A DNA stretch of 64,000 nt, taken from contig CM037595.1 in the NCBI GenBank assembly GCA_021018995.1, positions 78,245,159 through 78,309,158 of the forward strand, given 5' to 3'. Under the pieces are notes generated by a model, which worked only from the letters and a program-made list of their open reading frames with translations, searched no databases and had not been told where the DNA came from. Shown here piece after piece: positions 23,430 to 34,802 of this stretch. Both the position numbers and the translations under genes were made by a program. The DNA comes from Chloranthus sessilifolius. Its lineage: Eukaryota > Streptophyta > Magnoliopsida > Chloranthales > Chloranthaceae. How positions within the stretch are numbered: position 1 is the stretch's first letter; the number at the start of each line of letters is the position of its first letter.

Positions 23430-23851
23430 CTTCATTTATAACTTAAAAACTTTACAAGTATCACCAGAGGCATACCTCCTGAATATACAACCCAAAACAA
23501 AAACTTAGAACCTAACTTACAACCCAAAATGAAAACTGGAAACCCAAAATCAACATAAAGCGAGGAGCAGAATGCCCAATCGGAGGCTTTAGGAAGGATT
23601 GGTTGGGGAACGCATCCCTCCACTTGTAGCACCTTCTCTCCCGCCATTTTCACCTCCTCCGCCGTCGCCTCCTCTACGCTGCCTTCACTGCTCCCTAAAA
23701 GGGATCGATGTGAAGACTAGTGTCCTTATTCCTAATACCACCCATTTCCAAAATAATGTCGCCCCCGAGCATCACCTCAGGAAGAAGATCACAGATACAA
23801 AATAAAAAGGAAGAAACGACATCTCAATCGGAAGGTTAGATCATCCGATAT
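23430..23851 (-). pseudogene. Antisense module III, short relative of the PMD unit ends
   Basis: The tail block at about 23463 (CAGAGGCATACCTCCTG) and leader block at 23805-23840 (GGAAGAAACGACATCTC) are shared with modules I and IV. The minus-strand ORF 23432-23653 (MAGEKVLQVEGCVPQPILPK...) has a counterpart in module IV at 35100-35175. Upstream is a TATA box (23951-23945). The module keeps the ends of the PMD transcription unit but none of its recognisable exons. Confidence 0.5.
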
Positions 23852-23944
23852 CACTAAAGAACGAATTTTAGAATATAAGAGATCCAGAAAAAGTAAAACT
23901 CAAGACTAAACCAGAGAATGAGAAATAAATGAAGGATCCCTCGC

Positions 23945-23951
23945 TTATATA
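23945..23951 (-). promoter_or_regulatory. TATA box of antisense module III
   Basis: CTCTATATAAGC on the minus strand, about 100 bases upstream of the leader block. Beyond it (23960-24420) are GGCGCGCAAT-type motifs, as in the LTR promoters. Confidence 0.55.
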
Positions 23952-24479
23952 GAGTACGGACTTAATCACGCTCCTAGACACGTGCACTTAAATCCGATCA
24001 CATGCAACGCACACTGCGCACAATCCAAAACACACGCTCTGACTAGAACACGTGATGAAATCATCGCCCACGCTAATGGCGCGACGCTTCGATCACCCGC
24101 CTATTATAAATCGCTCAAACTTTTCAAACGACACTCCAGTCGTGCAATACAAAAGGTCGCTCGTACACTGACCTGGCGACGCTTCGATCCCGCGCTAACT
24201 ATAAACCGTGCAACCTTATTAAACGACTACCTCGCACTACGCAATACGAAAAGGTCGTTCACACAGTGACCTAGTGACACCTCAATCACACACAATGATT
24301 AGAGCGCATAATTCATTCACGTGCACACTCAGACACGAGTAAACAGCCCTTCGAACTTGTGATCGCACGCCTGAAAATAGGCGCGCAATCATATTGAGCG
24401 ACCTAAACCAGGCGCGCAATGCCTGACTTTGGACAAAATCTATACCTTCACATCTTTCTACCTCACCTTGATCAAAACT

Positions 24480-25160
24480 CTCATGTCCCATCGTGTAGCC
24501 TCACAAGCTGTTCATAGAGAAAGAAGGAGAGAGGGGCAGCCGCTCACACACATCCCACCACGATAACATGCACACACATGATACCACCTCAATGTCCAGT
24601 CCTATTGTAATAAATTAGGCATGCCCTCATGTCCCATCGTGAAAACCGAAAAGCAAATCTCACAAAAATGTAGGCACACCGCAAAAAAAAAAACTAAGCC
24701 AATCGCGACGCAACCACAACATGATTTGTTTCATAACCTTAGATTTGTCAAATAAAGAAACAAGACACACTTATCGCGCAAATATCCTACAAGCATCCCA
24801 TCGCTAACTATGCTCAGCTAATATCCCATTGCAAACATCACTACCCGAAAAGCTTAAGCAACACCTGCCATGCCATATGATGAAAAGGGAGACAGCTCGA
24901 TCGTATCTTATCACTAAAGCAAAGAGCTCTCTCCCGAATTGCTCGCTACGTAACAGTCGCTAGGACTCATCCAGCACACAACCAAAGAAAGAAAAATTCC
25001 TCAAGTCCCATCGCGACATCACTTCTCCCAAGACGTTTCATCACATTGGCGACTGCCAAGCTCTGCCACAGCGGACATGAAGAAAAAAGAAGAAATCTCC
25101 AAAGTCTCATAGCAGGATCACCCCGACAACCCATCAGTCCCATCACGGACTACACAAGCT
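24480..25160 (+). repeat. Dispersed GTCCCATCGCGA motif array (element 1)
   Basis: At least seven variants of GTCCCATCGYGA lie 30-150 bases apart, for example near 24484, 24631, 24796, 25006 and 25133. The homologous position of element 2 (35830-36700) has a denser set. No ORF overlaps it convincingly. Confidence 0.65.
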
Positions 25161-25895
25161 ACCCATAATTCAGGTAAGTATCATCCCCAGATAAGTACTA
25201 CCCACTTTTCAATTACTCGATATTCCTTGTAAATATATAGTTAGCTATAATTAAATCAAAATATTTTCAAAGCCCATCTCTCTCGACTCGCGAATCACTG
25301 TAGTCCTCCCATAAGAGACAATCATTAGTATTCGCTGAGAAGGTTAGATGGAGTATCCGACATACCAGGTGTCGTCTTGACAACCATATAAAATGTCGAG
25401 TCCACAAATCCCGTACCGGTGGATCTACTCAGCGACGTCTCGAAAGCCACATTTTTCACCGATTTTCCACCGAATTGATCTTAAGTTAAATTCCCAAAAC
25501 TTTCAAAAAAAAAAAAAACTCTTACTTCCAAAACCTTAAAAAAAAAACAAAAAATCAAACTAAAAAAAAAAATCAAACTAATAAAAAAAAAACTAGCAAA
25601 AAATAATAATAAACAGAAAGACCTCTTACCCATCAAATTTCACTTCAATCATCAGCCTAAACCAGCCATTTCCCTGGAAAATCGAACAATGAATATATTT
25701 AATCTAAGAACTTATAAATGCCTATTGAAAAAGGAACGCCTGACGTAGATTGATGTGAGCAATGACGCGCCCGGTCCGACATGACTTGTGAAAGCCTTCG
25801 ACATTATATTGAACTTTTATTATCGGTCCCTAGACCTTATTTATGGACATTTGTATGACGCCTCTCGGTACCTCGACTGCGTCATATCCCTCTAA
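25161..25895 (+). other. Noncoding segment conserved between Tat elements 1 and 2
   Basis: Clear similarity to 36720-37280, including GAATCACTGTAGTCCT (25302 and 36814), the TAAGAGACAATCA block and the TCTTGACAACCA block. A-rich tracts fill 25500-25620. No coding region is conserved between the two copies. Confidence 0.6.
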
Positions 25896-26130
25896 TTGAC
25901 TGCCCCTTGCAGCAGGTCACCACATGCGACGGGATACCCCTTGCACTCACAGATTAGGATATGGTGATTCTCCTTTCTGTTTGACTATCACTCACAACAG
26001 GTCACGCCATGCGACAGGATGCCACTTGCACTCGCGAAATAGGATACATTGACTTCCCCCGTCGACTGTCTATGACAGCGGGTTGCGATATGCGATGGGA
26101 TCGCCCCTGGGCATCCACGGCATGGAACAC
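25896..26130 (+). repeat. Three-copy tandem repeat, period about 84
   Basis: Units starting near 25896, 25980 and 26063 share CAGGTCAC, CATGCGACGGGAT, CCCTTGCACTC and AGGATA. The matching place in element 2 (about 37290-37365) has one unit only. Confidence 0.7.
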
Positions 26131-26401
26131 GCCTTTCGACAGCTACCACTGGGACCCCGAATGCTCCATCTTAGCTTGCGTTGATAGATAAGAAAGCCAA
26201 GCATGTCATGTCAGCATCCCTAGTTCACATTTGTGATTTCCCAAGAGAAACGAGAAAACACCTCAGATGAGGGGTGTCTACTTCTTCGACGCATTCTTAC
26301 TTCACAAGAGCGCGCCGAAGAGGGGCATCCGTAGACACCCCTATTTTGTCCTCTTGAAATATACAAATATATTTGGTCAACCTCAAACCCCCTAACCCTA
26401 A

Positions 26402-26545
26402 CGCGGGAACCATGCATTGAAACAATAGTACATGGTTGGACTCAGGCTGAAATAATAGCTCTGTGGCTCAGACCCCAATGTAGGGATACTATATACTGAA
26501 ATAATAGTATATAGTCGGAATGCAGACTAAAATAATAGTCTCACA
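26402..26545 (+). repeat. Four-hairpin array in LTR B
   Basis: Loops GAAACAAT, GAAATAAT, GAAATAAT and AAAATAAT sit between paired arms: CCATG/CATGG, a CAG...CTG stem, a perfect ACTATATACT/AGTATATAGT (26488-26497 and 26506-26515), and an AATG...CATT stem. This is one full set of the four stem types seen in LTR A. Confidence 0.85.
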
Positions 26546-27774
26546 TTTCAGACCCGACCCGAACCTAGATAGCCCCGAATTACATGCCTACAACCACACA
26601 TGTAATTCGATTGCACGCAAAACCACAAACGTGAAATCAATCCCCCTTTCAGACCAGACTTCCTTTCACATACCACTTCGAGACTTGATCACGCGCCCAC
26701 CATGAGATGCACAATCGGATTGAGCGCCCTACCACCGTCGCGCAATTGGCCTACGCCCGATCTAGTCTTACAGTCCTTGACCCCCAAGCTTCCTTGATTA
26801 AGCGACCTGAAAGAGACACTTAACCGGATTGCGCACCCCACAGTAAGTGAGCAATTAGTCCTAACATTGTTAAACCTAGGAAATTCACTGAGCAAGTCAG
26901 TCAGTCGCTCGCTGAGTCGGTGACTGACTCAAAGCGATTAAGCATCGGGAAACCGGAGCGCAATTCAGCTAAATGCCTGAAACAAGGCGTTTAATTAAAA
27001 AAAACCTATAAAATACTTTTTTTTTTTAATTCAACCAGGAGGATGGACGAAAGAGGCTAAAAATTTCACAGAGAAAGAACGACAAATACAGAGAATTTCG
27101 AGAACAAACCTATAGAGAACATAGCTATGATTTCGAGATTCAAGCTCCGAAATTTTAAGATTCCTCCCCAAGGCCCTAACCTCAGGTAAGAATTTAGTTT
27201 TAGTTTTCGATCGTAGTCTTTTAGTCTTTAGATTTAGGATTCCTTAGTCTTAATTATTAACATCAAATATTTTTAATCTTAGACCGTAGCACCTTTTTTA
27301 GACCATAATTTTAATCTCTGGTTCTAGTCCCCTGTTTCTAAAACCAGTCCTTTAATTTGACGACCTAATTCACCGACCATAGACTTTAATTTTATTCTAA
27401 AATCTTAATCTCCAGTCCTATCATTAATCTCTGGTTCTAGTTTTTAGTTTCTAGAACTAGTCCTTAATCATACGGTCTGATTTTCTGATTTCAGATTCAA
27501 ATTCAGCCCTTAAAATTTTAAATTCTAGTTTTAATTCCTTAGTTTAATATTTTTAAAACCCCAAATATTGATTTAGTTTCCTATAATTCTAGTTTCATAA
27601 TTTAATTCACCATTATAATCTCGAAAATGACTCTAAAAATTCAAAAATACTATTTTATAATCCAAAATTCAATTTGCTCTAATCTCAGCCACCCGATTTA
27701 TTCAAGAGAGCTTACGGATGGTACTCGGGAACGAGGCCAATCCTCCTTAGCATAGTGGGCCCAAAACCCCTTTT

Positions 27775-28560
27775 CTTAAATTTTTAGTAGGATTAATTGA
27801 TTGCTTTAATTAGAATCTTAGTAAAATTAATTCATTACTTCAGTTAGAATTTTAGTATAATATAATTAATTGCTTTAATCAAAATTAGTAAAAGGTAGTT
27901 CCTTTATCTCAATTAAAATTTAGTATAGTTAATTCATTATTTTAAATCATATTTTTTTAATATAGTTAATTCCTCGACCTGATTAGAAAATTTGATAAAA
28001 TTAGTTACTTTATTTTAATTAGATTTTTAGTATAGTTAATTCATTGCTTTAATCAGAATTTTAATAAAATTAGTTCATTTGTTTTAATTAGATTTTAATA
28101 AAATTAGTTTATTTATTTTAATTAGATTTTAATAAAATTAATTCCTTTGTTTTAATTAGTGTTCTAATAAAATTAGTTCTCTATTTCAATTAGAATTTCA
28201 GTAGAACCAGTGTATTTGCTTTAATTAAAGTTCTAGTAAAATTAGTTCTCTATTTCAATCAGAGTTGCAGTAGAACTAGTATACTTGCTTTACTTAGAAT
28301 TTCAGTATAATTAGCATGCTTGATTCAATTAGAACTCCATTAGAATTAACATACTTGCATTCCTAGTACAAGTAGGAGACTGATATTAATTGGATTTCCA
28401 GTAGTATTAGGATATTAAATTAGTTAAACTTCTAATAAAAGCAAAACATTTAAATTAATTAGACTCCTAACACAATTAGGAGACTAATATTAATTGGACT
28501 TTTAGTAGTATTAGGACACTAAATTAATTAGACTCAAAATAAGACTACAACTAGACTCAT
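27775..28560 (+). repeat. AT-rich minisatellite in LTR B
   Basis: About 20 degenerate units of 34-36 bases, consensus like TTTTAATAAAATTAGTT followed by a T-rich half. It accounts for most of the length difference between LTR B (2.56 kb) and LTR C (1.5 kb). Confidence 0.8.
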
Positions 28561-28919
28561 AATAGAATTAGGAAATCTAAACCAATCAGAATTACATTAA
28601 TAACAGGGAAAGAAAAGGAAAACTAAACTATTTAGATTATAAGAAGAGCCAGTGTTGCTGACGTTCGCAGGCAGATGATTTAGTAAAGAAGTAACCCACG
28701 CCTGCTCTAAAGTGTGATCACTGACGTGTTGCAGCGTCGTTAAATATTCGCAACCAACTAGGAATCTTCCTAGAAACCACCCCCCCTTTATTTTCAACAT
28801 TCAAAACACTGCATTGGCAGAGTCCACTTGGACAGAAATGGGCCACTAATTCAACGGGGACCGAGAAGAACCCAAAAAAAGCGCGCACCAATAGGCCCTC
28901 CCTAACAGTCCCGAGTATA

Positions 28920-29905
28920 ATGTCAGGCCGTCATGCCCGAATAAACACAATCAGTGAAGGCAAAAAATACCCGTTCGCTCCACAAAATACAAATCGTGGT
29001 GACAACAACGGAGAGGATAGCAAGCCAAGATACACCGCCAACCAAATTACGGATCTCTCGACCCAAAAGTTGATGAAGGGAGGAGAAAGGACGCCGACTC
29101 CCCTGACACATAACACACACCCTTTGCTCCTCCTACAACAATAACTGCCAAAGACAACCCTCCCCCAAGACACCTAAACAAGACACCACCGTAAATATGA
29201 ACTACCTCCACGATTTTTAGACAATTATATGGCTAACAGAGAGCATTCTAAACGATCTTTCGGAATCAAAAATTTCTGTCGAGACCTCAACTTCGATGTA
29301 CCCACAGGCTTTAAACCCCCGAAATTCAACGGTACAGGGAACCCAAATCACCACTTGTCCTTATTTTGCAACGATTGTCAACCAATATGTGACAATCATG
29401 GGCTCCTTATCCATTACTTTCAATTATCCCTAGAAAGAGAAGCCCTCGATTGGTGCGCCACCCTACCTCTAACAGAAATTGAGATATTTGAAGACTTAGC
29501 CAATAGATTCCTAAACCAATATCAACACCTGACTCATGAAGAAATCAGTTTCACCGACTTAACGAACACAAAATAAGAGGATAATGAAGACTTCACGATG
29601 TTTTCCAACCATTGGAGAAGGCTCGCCGCCCAAACAAGGAACCAGAAAAAGAAAGTGATGCGATAGATATCGTAATCAACAATACCCAAGAACCCCTTCA
29701 AAGCACTCTTATCTTAAGCGACCCTTGTGAGTTCACAAGCTTCTATCAATGTGCTTCACGCATAGAACGTCGCCTGAAGAATGGGGACCTCAGTCTGTCT
29801 ACACTAACATCCGAAGGATCCTCTTCCAACAGCCCTAAGACAAACACTCTAAACAAAACTCCAAGCCCCAAACAAATCAGCGCAAACCAAATAAACTATC
29901 AATAA
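28920..29905 (+). pseudogene. gag: Tat gag, second copy, broken
   Basis: The start MSGRHARINTISEGKKYPFA at 28920 parallels gag 1. The core at 29229-29576 has FKPPKFNGTGNPNHHLSLF and LEREALDWCATLPLTEIEIF, co-linear with gag 1 (7900-8260). A stop near 29574 and a frame change follow, then a segment to 29905 matching the end of gag 1. The N-terminal ORF ends near 29144. Only 30 bases separate the start codon from the inferred end of LTR B, an unusually short leader. Confidence 0.75.
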
Positions 29906-31857
29906 GCGGACCTGCGCCCTAACCAAAGCCAATGTCTATACCCTAACCAATACGCGAACCCACACTATGACCAAGACCAATACCCTGATCAAACCCAACA
30001 CTTATATCCTAATCACAAACCACATCAATACCCTAACCAGACCAAAACCAATACCCCAACACCACGCAGACTAACATCACCTATCACGACCCATTGTTTG
30101 ATCAAATCCAACCTGCATACGATGTTGTATACTCATTCACCCATGCTTCAGTGCATCTGACTAGCTTGATTCGTAAGTGTGAAATCACCTTTCACCCTAA
30201 ATCGGTCACCAAGATCACTAAAATCCAACCTATCACCGAATTCACCCCTAAACTAACTCCACTAATCACCAAAATTGACACATTCACCCTCGAACCAACT
30301 CAACCCACCCTCAAACTCGAAAACTTACTCACGAACTAATCAATCCACACGCTCCCTCAACAAATACCCAAACCAACTCCACGATCGACCACTAAACAAG
30401 CTCACCTATCGGTTCCGAAAGCAATTCCCAAATCAATCTATCCACATACTACAATGTCATTCAAACTTAAACCGATCACAAAGATAAACTTCGAACCTAA
30501 ACCCACGATCGAATCCATTCCTAAAATCACTGACCTTCTCACCCCCAAACCAACTCTCGGATCGATCACCCACCAATTCTGAAACTAAACGTTGAACCTA
30601 AAACTGCAACCGAGCCTCTCCTCAAATTGCCAACCCCCTTACACCTAAGCCAACATCGAAACTCGAACTCCCTACCAAACACATGATTGAAAACCTCGCC
30701 TCATGAACTTTAGAATCAACCCTCGAATCAACTTATATGCCCACCTCGAAACCCAAACTCACTACTGAACTTATCATCTCCTCGACTTTGAAACAAAAAC
30801 CCGTCATTGGGCCTACCACCTTGCCAACTACAAAACTGAACCTCGAACCTATACTTTTCACTAAACCTAAACCAATCATCGAACTTGGACCTACCATCAA
30901 ACCTAAACCGATCACAAAACACATTGAAGCTAAAACTATCGTCGAATCTAAATCTATCCCCAAACCTGAACTTATCACCGAGATTGAACCTATCATCAAA
31001 CTTACCTCATCAAACGGGAACCCGTTATTGAAGCTAAACCTGTCATTGAGCCCGAACCTATCGTCGAACCTGTTCCTGCAACACCAGCTTCACTTGCCCT
31101 TGAGCCAACCACCGAACCTGATAACAAACAAACCCAAAAAGCTATCACCTCCCCCACTCTCGAAATCATACCAGACTTAAATTTTACGACCCCCGTCAAC
31201 ATCCAAATCAACATACCACCTAATCCTCAAATCCCACGACAACATGAAATCAACATCACAACTAAAATCACTTCTAATCTCCAGATCTAGTTTTTCATAG
31301 ACCTCACAATCAAAACGTTCACAGAACACCAACCGACAATAAAATCGCTACATCAAACAGTTGACACTGAGCTTCCCCGAAAAATTATAAATAAAACTCT
31401 AAAACAACTTGGCGATAAGCCCAAAGTACGCACCAAATGAAACAAGCAGAACTAAACGACACTAAACCTCCCCACACCGAGGAAAGGTCCACCTTGGCCC
31501 ACCCCCTCATGTCTCCTTCTCCTACTTTACCTTTGCCTCATCCTATCATTACCTTTATAACACTACCTTCCCTCACAACGGACTCCACTCCAACTTCACC
31601 CGCAAACAACTTTCTAACAACCCATAAATAACCTTGACGACTCTATGCTCCAACTTGACGAGACGTCTCACCCTATCGAAAAACCAAAGAAGGTCCCTCC
31701 CGACAAGGAGGCCCCAACCATAAAAGATTTATCAAAAGGAGAAATTAAACAACTCCACACATATTTCAACAAATCTCATATCATCCAAAACACAAACCTA
31801 AATAAAATTCCCCTTTCATCCCAGACCAATCAGATTAAGAGGGATCGAGGACCCTGA
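29906..31857 (+). pseudogene. Pro/Lys/Ile/Glu repeat ORF replacing pol
   Basis: Short degenerate units encode phrases such as KPKPIIE, EPKPT, PKPELITE and IEPEPIVEP; at DNA level CCTAAACC and ATCATCGAA recur every 12-24 bases. The open stretches are 30094-30339, 30737-31180 and 31645-31857, in different frames. At 29930-30060 a Tyr-Pro-Asn-Gln repeat continues the gag tail. I recognise no family. It may be an overgrown gag tail or linker; the region is a low-complexity expansion with several frameshifts. Confidence 0.5.
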
Positions 31858-33372
31858 AGCAAATTATCTAATTGTCGCTCCGTCCATTTAACATAGCTCA
31901 CTAATCGACTTTCTGAGGCAGTCTCTGCTTAAGGAACTGAGGTTGTATCATAACATAAAAATACATAAAGCTAATATATATATATATATATATATATATG
32001 AAAACCAAAAAATATATACAAAAAAATATATCATTTACCCAGCAGTGTCTCTAACCTCATATTTCATGCCCTTCGAACTCATACTCGACCGAGAACTCGA
32101 AGTCGAGGAACTAGTGCTAAGAAACAATGCCCACACAACCGTCTTGCATGGAAGGAAATCGAACCCTACGCGGGAAGTACTTATATTATTTCGACAACAT
32201 GCCCAGGAAACAACAACAGGGGAAGGACTTCCTAAACCCCAGAATGCTACCCCTAGCTCGATCATCATGTCTCATAGCCTAAACAAGCGTACTTATTTAC
32301 TTATCAACCTCGTAGTCATCGCAAGACATTCGCCAGTCGTAGGTCATTATCTTCGAAATTATTTTGGGAATCATCTGACTCATTGACTACCTCCCTATTC
32401 GGGCAAGTTGATCAAAACCTCTAGTGGATCATAAAACTCTCTTCTTGAAATATAGAAAACTCTGAATTCTCATACACCTCTTCAGCCATTGGAATCAATA
32501 TTAGAGCATAAAAAATAAAAATACAAGGTCCCATCAAATCTCATAATTCTTGCGTTAGCAGGTTGTTCTGAAAATATATAGAAAAGAAACACAATCGAGC
32601 GAGAGCATGTGACGAATGAACAAGTCAATCAGCCCAGGGAAACATAAGCAAACTGTGAGGGCATCCCTGATATTTTCATTAGAGAAGTATAAGCAAATTG
32701 TGAGGGCCTCTCCGGTGTCTTCACACTTCTAGATGTCATCATACGGTGGTGGGAGGAGGATAAAACTCCAGCTAATCATAGAATTTGATGATTTGATGAT
32801 GTTGGACCATGACGGAGAGTTCAATTATGGCACCGCATTACCTACTCGAGAAGAAAGTAGTTGACTACTATTTCAGAAAGTGGTTGAATAAGAAACTATC
32901 CCCAGATCAATAAACCTTACCTCCTCTTCACCCTTTATTTTCTTTTCAGACAATGAGTCAAATGACTTCCTTCAGAATAAAATCGAAAACTTTCGAATGA
33001 CGAGTGATGCAATCACCCATTATCTATCCTTCACCCCATCCTTGTTAAAAGTCACGATACATGATGATTGTTCAGAACTTACAAAATCAAGCCTGACATG
33101 CGACCGAAATGATCAAACTACTTCCCAACATGGGATCATTATATATAAACACACTCTAGGATATCTGCGAGGTCGATAAAAGTCCCGCCGTCACTTGACA
33201 CTGGGATATTTTTTTTAAGCACTAGCATCTTGGTAGCAATGATCAGGTCACGAGACCGACACCCTAAACTGGGACATTTTTTTTTTAATTTTTACCTTAG
33301 TTCTTACTTTTCCGTCATAAGACCCCAAAAATAAACATGTCAAAACATAAAAAATAAGACAAAAAGGATACG
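31858..33372 (+). other. Noncoding part of Tat element 2 matching the element 1 region after integrase
   Basis: A (TA)n run at 31973-31999, then similarity to element 1 at 15750-16320, including GGGCAAGTTGATC near 32400 and the GTGAGGGC phrases near 32660-32710. CACTGGGATA plus a T run recurs near 33200, with a variant near 33268. The ORF at 31943-32386 is not conserved in element 1 and is doubtful. Confidence 0.6.
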
Positions 33373-33377
33373 CGTAA

Positions 33378-34802
33378 TGGTGTATTTTAAATGTAACCCT
33401 TGCAAGTGCACAAGATCTATTGCAGTATGGCAAGAACAAAGGTGTCGAACCCACAGGGAAATCTTGAATTTTAATTAATTCTTTCAGAGATTTAAAAACG
33501 TCCCCAAGGAAGTACCAAAGGACAGATTCAATTTTACCAAAATTTTATCCCTTTTTTTTAAATGCAAGAAAAATAAATTAATCTAAACAACTAATTACTG
33601 ATGAATCTAAGAATAATATTTAAATAAGATCAAGAAATATGCTACCCCAGATTTGTACCCCCCTTTCATTAAAGAATCATTCACACCATCACCATCATTC
33701 ATTCATAAAAATGATTTGAAATAAAGTATGATCATCAATCTGGCATACCCTATCTAAAAACAATGACTCAACCTATCATTGCGGTATGAGTCATGTAAGA
33801 AGCATAGCGTATCTCGTGATGTGTAGATCAAAACAATAAAAACATTAGACTATGGTATTAATCATAAATATGGGTACTTATCTGGGGATCGCATCTTTCC
33901 CGATCTACTGATTTAGCCGCTCATCTTTGGTGTATGATCTCCTTGTTCATTCAAAGTCATTCCTCTTTTTATTTCTTCCAAAAATCTTTGGTTACAATGT
34001 CTTTTCCTAAATACAATCTATGAATGTAAAAGAAAGACAGTGCAAATCCTAAGTACAATCTACCCAAATCAATCCCTAGAAGAAGGAGAAAAGAAGAACT
34101 TTTAAAAAGATGCTCAGAGGAGTCTAAAACTAAAAATAATAATGAATAAATAATCCTCTCCAAAAACTCTAAAAAAAGAAAAGCTAAAACTAACTCTCTA
34201 ATTATCTATCTCTAATTCCTATCTCTAATTCTTGCTCCTAATCTTTGCTCTCATTCTTCTATCTCTAATTCTTGCTCTAATTCTTGCTCTAATTCTTGCT
34301 CTCCTTTCGAAGTGTTTGATCCGCTTTAAATAGAGCCGAAGTTTCTCAGCCACAGAGGTGTTCCAACTCGAAAATTTAGGGTCGATTAATTGACCCAATA
34401 GGGTCGATGCATCGACCTCCCAGATTTTCGTGAATTCCCGCCGAACTTTACATCAGACACTACTTCCGTATTTTGGCCATACCTTTCTGTCCCAAACTCG
34501 GATTGAGGCGATTCTCGCGCCGTTGGAAAGCTGATAGAAAGATCTACAACTTTTGTGTTTTAACAATTTCATAATTCGGCCTTCTGGAATGTCCAAATTG
34601 AGCTACAAGTCACACCAAGTTCTCGATGACCCAAAGTTGCAGTGTTTTGCCATTATTTTCAGAATTCTTGGGCTGTTTTCTGCACTTGGCTTGTATTTAC
34701 CTGAAACACTTCAAATCTAATAATTCTTATCAGATAGCCTTCATCGGATAGCTAAATATAGGTATCTAGGGGTGAAATATCATCATATTTCACTACTCAT
34801 CA
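33378..34802 (-). mobile_element. Solo LTR with perfect 5-bp target duplication
   Basis: TG...CA ends (TGGTGTATTTT and CTACTCATCA) are flanked on both sides by CGTAA (33373-33377 and 34803-34807). No internal coding region, 1425 bases. Minus-strand reading fits a promoter: CG palindromes GGTCGATTAATTGACC (34379-34394) and GGTCGATGCATCGACC (34402-34417), then a TATA-like TATTTAAA (34332-34325). The parent family is not identified. It interrupts element 2, so it is younger than that element. Confidence 0.75.

Larger units (their letters stand above)
7240..26329 (+). mobile_element. Tat-lineage Ty3/gypsy element 1, internal region
   Basis: Order on the plus strand is gag (7364-9340), protease (9686-10471), G-patch segment, spacer with Cys/His modules, RT/RNase H (12540-13900), a second RNase H (14040-14700) and integrase (14770-15730). 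Noncoding DNA and minus-strand genes (17340-23850) follow, then repeat arrays and a polypurine tract (26317-26329) before LTR B. Two RNase H domains and a long 3' region with antisense coding capacity are hallmarks of the Tat lineage (Ogre, Retand, Grande and relatives). Every ORF is interrupted, so the copy cannot act autonomously. No plus-strand 5' LTR is present. Confidence 0.85.
26330..28890 (+). mobile_element. Tat LTR B, shared between internal regions 1 and 2
   Basis: Starts CGTAGACACCCC (expected TGTAGACACC) after the polypurine tract GAAGAGGGGCATC (26317-26329). In order: four hairpins (26402-26545), GCGCAATT-type motifs (26570-26970), TATA box TATAAAAT (27007-27014), leader with a strong splice donor CTCAG/GTAAG (27185/27186), a conserved block at about 27690-27775, an AT-rich minisatellite (27775-28560), then a terminal part matching LTR C up to GCGCGCACCA (28890). 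The 3' limit is set by where B and C stop matching. It serves as 3' LTR of element 1 and lies directly before gag of element 2. Confidence 0.8.

Noticed and set aside
31943-32386. 147-codon ORF starting in a (TA)n run
   Set aside because: The start lies in a microsatellite and the frame is not kept in the homologous region of element 1.
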